From Janthinobacterium sp. GW456P (GTDB lineage: Bacteria; Pseudomonadota; Gammaproteobacteria; Burkholderiales; Burkholderiaceae_D): 55,477 bases of DNA. The notes below the pieces were generated by a model that worked only from the letters and a program-made list of their open reading frames with translations, was not told the origin of the DNA and ran no database searches. Every line of letters begins with the position of its first letter. Positions within the stretch are counted from its first letter, which is position 1. The translations under genes were made by a program, and so were the position numbers. This document shows, in pieces, positions 38,286 through 48,309 of the stretch. The stretch spans positions 18,296 to 73,772 of the forward strand of contig NZ_NEHB01000027.1 of the NCBI RefSeq assembly GCF_002127655.1, given 5' to 3'.

Positions 38286-39422
38286 ATGCTGCCACGCTTT
38301 TCCCACCTTCCCGCCCCAGTGCTGGGCCTGCTCCTGCTGGCCGCCGCCCCCATCGCCAGCGCCACCATCTATGCCGAACGGGGCTTTGGTGAAAGGGATG
38401 GCAACGGCAGTATCGCTTCCGACCTGAACCCGGCAGGCCTGGTGGCCGGCATCATCATGGAAGAAGAAGGACGGCGCCGTGCCGTGACGTATCAGCATGG
38501 CCGCCTCCGCGAGCTGGGCACCCTGGGCGGCGATGAAGGTTTTACCAAGGCCATCAATATCCATGGCGCGGTGGTCGGTTCGGCGCAAACGGCCAGCGGC
38601 GCCTGGCACGCCTTCCGCTACGACGCGGCGGACGGCATGCGCGACCTGGGCACCCTGGGCGGCACCAGCAGCTATGCCACGGCCATCGCACAAGGCGGCC
38701 AGGTGGCCGGCTATGCCGACACGAGCGGCGGCGATTTCCACGCCTTTGTGACAAAAGCCGACCACAGCCTGCAAGACCTGGGCACCCTGGGCGGCGCCAG
38801 CAGCTATGCCAGCGGCCTGAACAGCCATGGCGTGGTGGTGGGCACGGCCCAGCGCGGCGATGGCTACCGCCGTGCCTTCGTCTACCACCCCGGCGCGGGC
38901 ATGCGGGAAATCGGCACCCTGCCCGGCGGGCGTATCAGCTCGGCCACCGCCATCAATGACGCGGGCCTGATCGTGGGCGCCTCGGAAACGGAAAAACGCC
39001 GCTGGCACGCGTTTGCCTGGGATGGCAAGCGCATGCTGGACCTGGGCGCCATGATCGGCCAGGGCGACAGCTACGCCACGGCCGTCAATGCGGCCGGACA
39101 CGTCGTCGGCAGCGTCAACATCAACGGCTTTGAACCGATGACCTTTGTCTACAAGGAAGGCGTGATGACGGTGCGCCGCCGCGACGACGGCCTGTACCTG
39201 ACCAACAAGATCACGGACGCCGGCCTGGTGGTGGGCGCCGTCTACACGGGGCATAAATTCCAGGCCTTCGCCGTGCCCTCGCAAGCATCGCCGCCGCCGC
39301 GCCGCAACCCGCTGGACTGGTTCTTTCTGACCGTCATCGCCGCCGCCTGCGGCGCGGCCCTGTTCCGCGCGCGCCGGCACATGCGCGCCGGCCTGCTGGG
39401 ACAGCGCCGGCATTTGCTGTAA
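38286..39422 (+). CDS. HAF-repeat extracellular protein with C-terminal membrane anchor
   Basis: A 378-residue exported protein. It has a signal peptide (MLPRFSHLPAPVLGLLLLAA ending in IASA) and at least five HAF-type repeats of about 45 residues. The repeats run as LGTLGGxxSYAxAIxxxGxVVGxA followed by an aromatic HAF or RAF strand. Examples are WHAFRYDAADGMRDLGTLGG and FHAFVTKADHSLQDLGTLGG. Such repeats are predicted to build a beta propeller; function unknown. The tail has a Pro/Arg linker, one hydrophobic segment (WFFLTVIAAACGAALF) and a basic end (RARRHMR), like a sorting tail but without a PEP motif. AAGGAAA precedes ATG 38286. It follows the histidine kinase by 66 bases. Confidence 0.85.
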   Translation: MLPRFSHLPAPVLGLLLLAAAPIASATIYAERGFGERDGNGSIASDLNPAGLVAGIIMEEEGRRRAVTYQHGRLRELGTLGGDEGFTKAINIHGAVVGSAQTASGAWHAFRYDAADGMRDLGTLGGTSSYATAIAQGGQVAGYADTSGGDFHAFVTKADHSLQDLGTLGGASSYASGLNSHGVVVGTAQRGDGYRRAFVYHPGAGMREIGTLPGGRISSATAINDAGLIVGASETEKRRWHAFAWDGKRMLDLGAMIGQGDSYATAVNAAGHVVGSVNINGFEPMTFVYKEGVMTVRRRDDGLYLTNKITDAGLVVGAVYTGHKFQAFAVPSQASPPPRRNPLDWFFLTVIAAACGAALFRARRHMRAGLLGQRRHLL

Positions 39423-39442
39423 ATCAGCACAGGCCGGGACGA

Positions 39443-39470
39443 AAAAAAAGAGGCTTGCGCCTCTTTTTTT
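39443..39470. terminator. Bidirectional intrinsic terminator
   Basis: A perfect stem AAAAAAAGAGGC / GCCTCTTTTTTT with loop TTGC lies between the convergent HAF-repeat gene and rpoD. Confidence 0.92.
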
Positions 39471-39486
39471 ATTGCCTGCTGACTGC

Positions 39487-42039
<2,553 letters not shown>

Positions 42040-42265
42040 GAGATATCTCTTAATGCGAGACCAGATGGTGTCGGCGCGAAGTGAATGATTCCACCTAAGC
42101 CTGCGAAACCGGACTCGATGGAGCGTATTGTTGCGGCTGCCGTGTTAACGGCAGCGGCGCCTGTCTATCGGGACGTTCAAAGCCCGCGCATCCGGCATGC
42201 GGAGCGGCGGACCGTACGGCGAGGCCGAAGCCGGGTCAGATAAATAGGCGATGTACATTGCGGAA
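42040..42265. other. rpoD upstream region
   Basis: No gene. GCTGCCGT / ACGGCAGC forms a short hairpin near 42136-42155. The ribosome site of rpoD is weak (AAGAGATATCTC before ATG 42039). Promoters of rpoD must lie here or in the region to the right, but none is clear. Confidence 0.5.
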
Positions 42266-42483
42266 TGAAAAAAAGCCCGTACCAGAACGGGCTTGAATCT
42301 ATTGTTGTTCAGTGAAGACACAGCGGAGAGCAAGATTATGCACGAAGGCCAGTTATCCGGATAATTGATAAGCAAAATATCTGATATCAAAAATATCAAT
42401 AATGATGGCCCTGCACCGCACTGCTCCTATCCCCTGCACACCTGAGCCAGACCATCAAAAACGGGGCCCAGTCATCAGCGCAA
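42266..42483 (-). ncRNA. Candidate small RNA (or attenuated rpoD leader) upstream of rpoD
   Basis: On the minus strand a TATAAT box (42495-42490) lies about 200 bases before a strong intrinsic terminator. The terminator has stem AAGCCCGT (42273-42280) / ACGGGCTT (42287-42294) with eight T residues after it. The transcript between would be about 215 bases. I see no good ORF inside it; the only open frame runs through the terminator. The terminator lies 227 bases upstream of rpoD and faces the same way. So this is either an independent small RNA or a leader that stops part of the transcription into rpoD. The -35 region is weak. I do not recognise a known RNA family such as 6S. Confidence 0.4.
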
Positions 42484-42620
42484 GCCGACATTATACACAT
42501 TTCCCGTATTTCGCGCTGTGTCCGCTGTAGGGCGGACCCGCTTGTCGCAGCGCAAGTTGCCAAAAAAGACAATGCACTTGCCTGTGGCGCGTGCTATGCT
42601 CCCCTTTTATAGCCCAACCA

Positions 42621-43130
42621 ATGATGTCGATGACCAGCTCCACGCCAGACCAGCAAGCCACCACTCCTGACACGCCAGTCGATGCAGCCCCAGCGGCGGC
42701 ACCGGCCGCAGCGACCACGCCGGCGCCGGCCGGCCTGACCGCGCGCGCCCTGCTGAAACAGTTCCAGGAGCAATTCCCGCCATTCCGCGATTGCCTGCCC
42801 TTGTCGATCGGTATCGACAAGCAGATCCTGGCGCGCCTGCCGGACCTGGACCGCAAGCTGATGCGCACGGCGCTGGGCATCCACACGGGTTCGTTGCGCT
42901 ACCTGCGCGTGATGGAAAAAGCCAAAATCCGCTACGACCTCGACGGCACCGCCGGCGCGGAAGTGACGCAAACGCACCGCGACCACGCCACGCAGGTCTT
43001 GCAGCAGCGCTTCAAGAAGGAAGCCGAGCGCAAGAAAGCCGAGCGCGACGCGGCCGCCGCCGAAGAAGCGAACCGCTTGCGCCTGGAAAAACTGAATCAG
43101 CTGACCGCGAAATTCTCGCGCAAAGGCTGA
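42621..43130 (+). CDS. proQ: ProQ/FinO-domain RNA chaperone
   Basis: A 169-residue RNA-binding protein of the ProQ/FinO family, which binds structured 3' ends of sRNAs and mRNAs. The N terminus is a disordered Thr/Ala/Pro linker (residues 1-42). The FinO domain follows (ALLKQFQEQFPPFRDCLPLS, KQILARLPDLDRKLMRTALG, then HTGSLRYLRVMEKAKIRYDL). The C terminus is a basic helix (QQRFKKEAERKKAERD) with a final KFSRKG. Starts at 42621, 42624 and 42630 are equally possible; no ribosome site separates them. It is followed 9 bases later by an exonuclease gene. Confidence 0.88.
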   Translation: MMSMTSSTPDQQATTPDTPVDAAPAAAPAAATTPAPAGLTARALLKQFQEQFPPFRDCLPLSIGIDKQILARLPDLDRKLMRTALGIHTGSLRYLRVMEKAKIRYDLDGTAGAEVTQTHRDHATQVLQQRFKKEAERKKAERDAAAAEEANRLRLEKLNQLTAKFSRKG

Positions 43131-43139
43131 TCCGGTTTC

Positions 43140-43775
43140 ATGGACACAGCTGCCGTACCGCCACTCCCCCCGTATCAAGGCATCGCCCTCGACCACGTCA
43201 AGCTGGTACGTACCGGCGATGATGCACGGGCGGCCATGGCCGCCCTGCTGGCAGCGGACGCCATCGGCTTCGATACGGAATCGAAGCCGACGTTCGTCAA
43301 GGGCGAGTCCTCCACCGGACCGCATTTGATTCAGCTGGCCACCGACGATATCGCCTACCTGTTCCAGGTGGGCAGCACGCCGGCGCCGGCCCTGGCCGAA
43401 CTGAAAGCCATCCTCGAATCGACCACCACCCTGAAAGTGGGTTTTGGCCTGTCCGACGACGTCAAGCGCCTGCGCAACAAGCTCGGCATCGCGCCGGCCC
43501 AGGTGCTCGACCTGTCCGTCGCCCTGCGCGGCGGCCAGCGCAACGACCTGGGCGCGAAGACGGCCGTGGCCAAGTTCTTCGGCCTGCACCTGCAGAAATC
43601 GAAAAAGATCTCCACCACCAACTGGGCCACGACGCGCCTGACGGAAAAGCAGATCCTGTACGCGGCCGACGATGCGCAAGTGGCCCTGCGCGTGTACCGC
43701 CGCTGGATCGCCGACGGCGGCAAGGTGGCGCCGCAAAAAGCGCCGCGCGCCAGCACGCCGCCGGCAGCAGCCTGA
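43140..43775 (+). CDS. DEDD-family 3'-5' exonuclease (ribonuclease D-like)
   Basis: A 211-residue single-domain exonuclease. The DEDD acidic residues are visible in IGFDTESKPTF (motif I, D and E), KVGFGLSDDVKRLRN (motif II) and YAADDAQVALRVYRRW (motif III, with a Tyr-x3-Asp as in the DEDDy group). The HRDC domain of full RNase D is absent. The C terminus is a short Ala/Pro-rich basic tail. Its start lies 9 bases after proQ, so the two are very likely cotranscribed. RNA is the likely substrate by family and context, but DNA is not excluded. Confidence 0.87.
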   Translation: MDTAAVPPLPPYQGIALDHVKLVRTGDDARAAMAALLAADAIGFDTESKPTFVKGESSTGPHLIQLATDDIAYLFQVGSTPAPALAELKAILESTTTLKVGFGLSDDVKRLRNKLGIAPAQVLDLSVALRGGQRNDLGAKTAVAKFFGLHLQKSKKISTTNWATTRLTEKQILYAADDAQVALRVYRRWIADGGKVAPQKAPRASTPPAAA

Positions 43776-43796
43776 GCCGGCGCGCCTTCCCGCACC

Positions 43797-44213
43797 ATGA
43801 GCAAAAAAACATCCATCGGCACCACGCCTGATGCGATCGCCGCCGCCGAACAAGCGCTGGGGCGTGCGCTGCCCGCGTCCTACGTGCAATGGTTATTGGT
43901 CAACAATGGCCGCGCGCTGGGCGCCTTGAGCGTGTTCCCCGTCTACGACGCGGCCAATGCGCGCAAGACGTGGGAATCAATAGAACGCCATTACCGCACC
44001 GACTGGCAAGAGTGGCTCGAGAATGTGGATGGCGGCGATGCCCTGCTGCCCTTCGCCCAGTTCGGCACGGGCGATTACTATTGTTTTGACTATGCGCAAA
44101 CAGGGCCATCGGGCGAGCCTGTGGTCGTGCTGTGGTCGCACGAAACAGGGGCTGCCAGCATGGTGGCGCCCGACTTTGCATCATTCCTGATACTGCCCGG
44201 CCGCCCGGGCTGA
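43797..44213 (+). CDS. SMI1/KNR4 family protein
   Basis: A 138-residue protein with the SMI1/KNR4 fold: EQALGRALPASYVQWLLVNN near the N terminus, GALSVFPVYDA, and FAQFGTGDYYCFDYAQ with EPVVVLWSHETG in the C half. Bacterial members are often immunity proteins against contact-dependent or polymorphic toxins, but many are single housekeeping proteins of unknown role. No toxin gene is adjacent. It follows the exonuclease by 21 bases in the same orientation and may share its transcript. Confidence 0.78.
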   Translation: MSKKTSIGTTPDAIAAAEQALGRALPASYVQWLLVNNGRALGALSVFPVYDAANARKTWESIERHYRTDWQEWLENVDGGDALLPFAQFGTGDYYCFDYAQTGPSGEPVVVLWSHETGAASMVAPDFASFLILPGRPG

Positions 44214-44234
44214 CACCCGGCGGCCGGCGCAGCC

Positions 44235-44582
44235 TTATTTGACGAGACGCAAGGTCAGGGGATAGCGGTAAGTGACGCCATTGCTGGCCTTGACGGCAGC
44301 GACGATCGAGCACACCAGATTGGCCAGCGCCACGATCCAGAACAGGAACAGGCCGATCAGCACGAACGACAGGATAAAGCAGGCGAAATACCAGATGATC
44401 AGGGTGATCTGGAAATTGAGCGCCTCGCGGGCGTTCTCGGCCGAGAATTTATCCGCATCGTCTTTCTTGATCAAATAAATGATCAGCGGCGCCACCCAGC
44501 TGGTGAACAGGCCGCCAACGTGGGACAGAATGGCCAGCGTCGTATCTTGCGTACGACCCAGCTCCGGCTGCGTGTTATCCAT
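44235..44582 (-). CDS. DUF4870-type small membrane protein
   Basis: A 115-residue inner-membrane protein with three hydrophobic segments: AILSHVGGLFTSWVAPLIIY, then FQITLIIWYFACFILSFVLI with GLFLFWIVALANLVCSIVAA. The pattern HVGG...P.I.YLIKKD..KFS...REALNFQIT is typical of DUF4870. No function is known. I choose ATG 44582 (MDNTQPE) with GGGA upstream; a start at 44597 adds five residues. It is convergent with the SMI1 gene. Confidence 0.82.
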   Translation of the reverse strand: MDNTQPELGRTQDTTLAILSHVGGLFTSWVAPLIIYLIKKDDADKFSAENAREALNFQITLIIWYFACFILSFVLIGLFLFWIVALANLVCSIVAAVKASNGVTYRYPLTLRLVK

Positions 44583-44671
44583 TATCATTCCCATCATTAG
44601 TTATAGATACTTCAATATAACAGCAATATTTCCTTTTGGAATGAAACACTTGCCGGCGCAAGGACTTTTTT

Positions 44672-46093
44672 TCATGCGCCGCCTGCCGCCATCTGCGCCA
44701 GCCGCCCCAGGGTGGCGATGGCCTCTTCCAGCCGCGGATTCCACGGGTGGCCATAATTGAGGCGGATGCAGTGGCGAAACGCGCGCGTGGCGGAAAAGAT
44801 GGGGCCGGGCGCGATGCTGATGCCGGCCGCCAGCGCGCTGCGGTGCAGGGCCAGCGCATCGATGCCCGCCGGCATTTCAACCCAGACGAAATAGCCGCCC
44901 TGCGGCCGCGTGACCCGCGTGCCGGGCGGAAAATGCACGGCGATCGCTTGCAGCATGGTGTTTTGCTGCGCCGCCAGGGTCAAGCGCAACTGGCGCAAAT
45001 GGCGGTCGTAGCCGCCCTGCGCCAGGTAATCGGCCAGCGCCATCTGCAGCGGGATGGGCGCCGACAGGCTCGTCGTCAGTTTCAAGCGCTCGACCTGGCG
45101 CGCATAGCGGCCCGCCACGGCCCAGCCCAGCCGGAAACCGGGCGCCAGGGTCTTGGAAAACGAGCTGCAATGCATGACGAGGCCCGCGCTGTCGTGGCTT
45201 TTCGTCAGACCCGGACGCTGCTTGCCGAAATACAGCTCGCCATACACGTCATCCTCGATCAGCGGCACGCCATGGCGCGCCAGCAGTTCGACCAGCGCGC
45301 GCTTCTTTTCCGGCGGCATCAGGCTGCCCAGCGGATTCTGAAAACTCGTCATCAGCCAGCACGCCTTGGGCCGGTGGCGTTGCAGCAATTCCTCAAGCGC
45401 GGCCAGGTCGACGCCGTCACGGGGGCTGGTGGCGATTTCCACGGCCTTCAGTTCCAGCCGCTGCAGCGCCTGCAGGCAGGCATAGAAGCTGGGCGACTCG
45501 ATCAGCACCGTGTCGCCGGGCCGCGTGACCGCTTGCAGGCACAGGTTCAGCGCTTCCAGCGCGCCGTTCGTGATGACGATGTCGTCGCTGGACACGGGCA
45601 CGCCATCGAGCTGGTAGCGCAGGGCGATCTGGCGTCGCAGCTCGGCATTGCCCAAGGATAAATCGGTGACGGTGCTCCACGGATCGAGGCGGCGCATGCT
45701 GGCCGAGACGGCCCGCGCCAGCCGCTCCATCGGGAACAGATGCGGGCTGGGAAAGGCCGAGCCGAAGGGCACGATATCGCGCGCGCCGACGGCGCCCAGC
45801 ACCTCGAACACGAGGTCGCTGACGTCGACGGTGGTGCTGGCGTCGAGCGGGCGCGAACTGTCCGGCTCGGGCGCCAGCGCGGCCCGCTGCGGCGCCACGT
45901 AATAGCCGGAGCGGGGGCGCGAGACGATCATGCCGCGCGCTTCGAGCAGGTAATACGCCTGGAACACGGTGGACGGACTCACGCCGCGCCGCGCATGCTG
46001 CTGCCGCACGGAGGGTAACTTGTCGCCCGGCAGCAACAACTGCGTACTGATCATGGCGGCGACTTCTTCCGCCAATTCCTCATATCGTTTCAA
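44672..46093 (-). CDS. MocR-type regulator: GntR HTH fused to PLP-dependent aminotransferase domain (second copy)
   Basis: A 473-residue regulator with an N-terminal GntR winged helix (LLLPGDKLPSVRQQHARRGV, then SPSTVFQAYYLLEARGMI) and an aminotransferase-like domain from about residue 110. That domain has NPLGS, EDDVYGELYFG and SSFSKTLAPGFRLGW with the PLP lysine. The start is a TTG at 46093 with GAGGAG 5 bases upstream; the family start KRYEELAEEVA matches. It is divergent from the cytochrome c pair, and the intergenic region has direct repeats and a palindrome expected of a MocR target. Ligand unknown. It is only moderately similar by eye to the copy at 12299-13720. Confidence 0.92.
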   Translation of the reverse strand: MKRYEELAEEVAAMISTQLLLPGDKLPSVRQQHARRGVSPSTVFQAYYLLEARGMIVSRPRSGYYVAPQRAALAPEPDSSRPLDASTTVDVSDLVFEVLGAVGARDIVPFGSAFPSPHLFPMERLARAVSASMRRLDPWSTVTDLSLGNAELRRQIALRYQLDGVPVSSDDIVITNGALEALNLCLQAVTRPGDTVLIESPSFYACLQALQRLELKAVEIATSPRDGVDLAALEELLQRHRPKACWLMTSFQNPLGSLMPPEKKRALVELLARHGVPLIEDDVYGELYFGKQRPGLTKSHDSAGLVMHCSSFSKTLAPGFRLGWAVAGRYARQVERLKLTTSLSAPIPLQMALADYLAQGGYDRHLRQLRLTLAAQQNTMLQAIAVHFPPGTRVTRPQGGYFVWVEMPAGIDALALHRSALAAGISIAPGPIFSATRAFRHCIRLNYGHPWNPRLEEAIATLGRLAQMAAGGA

Positions 46094-46105
46094 CCCTGCT
46101 CCTCA

Positions 46106-46152
46106 AACTGATCCGTAGTTTTATTGCACAACTGATCCTGTCACAGTGACAG
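46106..46152. promoter_or_regulatory. Candidate MocR operator between regulator and cytochrome genes
   Basis: Two perfect direct repeats AACTGATCC (46106-46114 and 46130-46138) are spaced 24 bases apart. The second runs into a perfect palindrome CTGTCAC-A-GTGACAG (46138-46152). A possible plus-strand -10 TATGCT lies at 46162-46167. Direct repeats about two helical turns apart fit MocR dimer binding. Confidence 0.5.
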
Positions 46153-46229
46153 CACCCGGTATATGCTAGGGTAACAACATCCGGGCAGCAACACCGGTAC
46201 ACGATAACAACAGACGAGACAGCTTCCCC

Positions 46230-46970
46230 ATGCAACTCCCCATGCTACTGCATTCTCCCCGCGTGCTGGTGCTGGCCCTGGCTATCGCCTGGCCCGGCAT
46301 GGCGCTGGCCGCGCCCGCCGCGCTGCCAACTGGCCACGACAGCCTGGAACAGCGCATCAAGGCGTGCACGGCCTGCCATGCGCCAAAAGAACGCCACGAC
46401 GCCTTTTTTCCCCGCATCGCCGGCAAGCCTTCAGGCTACCTGTACAACCAGCTGCTGAACTTTCGCGAGGGACGGCGCCAGTATCCGATGATGAACTACA
46501 TGGTCGAGCACTTGCCGGACGCTTACCTGCGCGAAATTGCCGATTATTTTGCGGCACAGCACCCTGCCCCGCCGCCGGCCCAGCCCAGCGGCGCCGGTAC
46601 GATGGCCCTGGAACGCGGCAAGCAACTGGTGCTGCATGGCGACGCGAGTAAGAAGATTCCCGCCTGCATCGCCTGCCACGGCCAGCAGCTGGCCGGCGTG
46701 GCGCCCGCCATCCCCGGCTTGCTGGGCTTGCCGCGCGACTACATCAACGCCCAGCTGGGCGCGTGGAAGAACGGCATCCGCCGCGCCCACGCGCCCGACT
46801 GCATGGCACAAGTGGCGCAGCGCCTGTCGGACGCGGACGTGGGCGCCGTGTCGGCCTGGCTGGGCACGCAGGTGGCCGGCGCCGACGCGCGCCCCGCCAG
46901 CGGCATCACCGCGCCCTTGCCGCTGCACTGCGGCGGCGTGCCGGGCTCAACCGCACAGGTGGCGCCATGA
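46230..46970 (+). CDS. Diheme cytochrome c (c4-like), periplasmic
   Basis: A 246-residue exported cytochrome. The signal peptide runs to about residue 27 (VLVLALAIAWPGMALA). Two class I cytochrome c domains follow, with heme sites CTACH at Cys46 and CIACH at Cys146. Between them GYLYNQLLNFREGRR and an alanine/proline linker resemble the c4 family. It probably carries electrons between a periplasmic dehydrogenase and the respiratory chain. Its stop overlaps the next start (ATGA), so it is translated together with the triheme protein. No strong ribosome site before ATG 46230. Confidence 0.88.
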   Translation: MQLPMLLHSPRVLVLALAIAWPGMALAAPAALPTGHDSLEQRIKACTACHAPKERHDAFFPRIAGKPSGYLYNQLLNFREGRRQYPMMNYMVEHLPDAYLREIADYFAAQHPAPPPAQPSGAGTMALERGKQLVLHGDASKKIPACIACHGQQLAGVAPAIPGLLGLPRDYINAQLGAWKNGIRRAHAPDCMAQVAQRLSDADVGAVSAWLGTQVAGADARPASGITAPLPLHCGGVPGSTAQVAP

Positions 46971-48241
46971 AAAAATGGATGATCACAGCCGGCCTCGTGC
47001 TGATCGCCGGCGGCAGCGCCAAGTTCCTGCTGTGGCCCGATGACGACATCGGCCCGCCCCCGGCCGCCAGTACCCTGAGCCAGCAACAGCTGGTGGCACG
47101 CGGCGCCTACCTGGCCAAGGCGGGCGACTGCATGGCGTGCCACACGACACGGGGCGGCGTGCCCTACGCGGGCGGACGGGCCTTGCAAACGCCGTTCGGC
47201 AAGGTGCTCTCGCCCAACATCACGGCCGACAGGGAAACGGGCATCGGCAGCTGGACGGCCGACGATTTCTGGCGCGCCATCCACAACGGCAAGTCGAAGG
47301 ACGGCCGCCTGCTGTATCCGGCCTTTCCGTACACCAATTACACCAAGGTACAGCGCGAAGACAGCGACGCCCTGTACGCGTATTTCCAGAGCGTGCCGCC
47401 GCACCGGCAGGCGAACGCGCCGCATGCGCTGCGCTTTCCCTACAACCAGCAGATCGCCCTGGCGGCCTGGCGCGCGCTGTACTTCAAGCCGGGCGTGTAC
47501 CAGCCGCTCACGGAAAAAAGCATGGAATGGAACCGCGGCGCCTATCTGGTGCAGGGCCTGGGCCATTGCAGCGCCTGCCATAGCAGCCGCACCACCCTGG
47601 GCGGCAGCGACGACGGCCTGTCGGGCGGCCTGATCCCCGTGCTGGGCTGGTACGCGCCGTCGCTGACGTCGGACGCGGAAGCGGGCCTGGGCGACTGGGA
47701 CACGGCGCATATCGTGGAATTGCTGCAGACGGGCGTCTCGCCGCGCGCCACCGTCTTCGGCCCCATGGCCGAAGTGGTGCGGCAAAGCCTGCAGCACATG
47801 GGTACGGCCGACGTGCAGGCGATGGCCGTGTACCTGAAAAGCCTGCCCGGCCCGGCGCAGCCCGCGCAACGGGCGCCGCGCGAGACGTCGGAGCAAGCCC
47901 GGCAGCAACTGGCGCTGGGGGCGAAACTGTATGAGGCCCAATGCGCAAGCTGCCACCAGGCTGACGGCAAGGGCATACCGCCCGGCTACCCGCCGCTGGC
48001 CGGCAACCGCGCGCTGACGACGCAGTCGGCCGTGAACGCCATCCGCCTCGTGCTGAACGGCGGCTTCGCGCCCGGCACGAACGGCAACCCGCGCCCCTAC
48101 GGCATGCCGCCGTTCGGCCCCGTCATGGATGATGCGGAAGTGGCGGCCGTGGTCACGTATCTGCGGGCCTCGTGGGGCAATGATGCGCCGGCGGTGAGCG
48201 CTCTAGAAGTCAATAAATACCGCAGCGTGCCGCTGGAGTAG
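46967..48241 (+). CDS. Triheme cytochrome c (alcohol/gluconate dehydrogenase cytochrome subunit-like)
   Basis: A 424-residue membrane-anchored cytochrome with an uncleaved or weakly cleavable N-terminal helix (MKKWMITAGLVLIAGGSAKF). Three heme sites follow: CMACH at Cys55, CSACH at Cys201 and CASCH at Cys326. The order and spacing, with RGAYLAKAGDCMACHT, then SPNITADRETGIGSWTADDF and YAPSLTSDAEAGLGDW, match the cytochrome subunits of membrane alcohol, aldehyde, sorbitol and gluconate dehydrogenases. No catalytic subunit is next to it. Start ATG 46967 overlaps the diheme gene stop by 4 bases. Confidence 0.9.
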   Translation: MKKWMITAGLVLIAGGSAKFLLWPDDDIGPPPAASTLSQQQLVARGAYLAKAGDCMACHTTRGGVPYAGGRALQTPFGKVLSPNITADRETGIGSWTADDFWRAIHNGKSKDGRLLYPAFPYTNYTKVQREDSDALYAYFQSVPPHRQANAPHALRFPYNQQIALAAWRALYFKPGVYQPLTEKSMEWNRGAYLVQGLGHCSACHSSRTTLGGSDDGLSGGLIPVLGWYAPSLTSDAEAGLGDWDTAHIVELLQTGVSPRATVFGPMAEVVRQSLQHMGTADVQAMAVYLKSLPGPAQPAQRAPRETSEQARQQLALGAKLYEAQCASCHQADGKGIPPGYPPLAGNRALTTQSAVNAIRLVLNGGFAPGTNGNPRPYGMPPFGPVMDDAEVAAVVTYLRASWGNDAPAVSALEVNKYRSVPLE

Positions 48242-48263
48242 CGCGCCTGAAAATAAAAACCCC

Positions 48264-48294
48264 GTAAAAAACCGGCAAGCGCCGGTTTTTTTAC
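48264..48294. terminator. Bidirectional intrinsic terminator
   Basis: GTAAAAAACCGGC / GCCGGTTTTTTTAC with loop AAGC lies between the triheme cytochrome gene and the convergent truncated RlmI-like gene. Confidence 0.9.
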
Positions 48295-48309
48295 GTCAAA
48301 CAGCCATGC

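Noticed and set aside
42145..42399. 84-codon minus-strand ORF upstream of rpoD (TTG start)
   Set aside because: It runs through the strong terminator at 42266-42294 and lacks a ribosome site.
43797..44213. SMI1/KNR4 protein as immunity gene of a contact-dependent toxin system
   Set aside because: No large secreted protein, Rhs/CDI gene or toxin C-terminal fragment is next to it; neighbours are proQ and an exonuclease.
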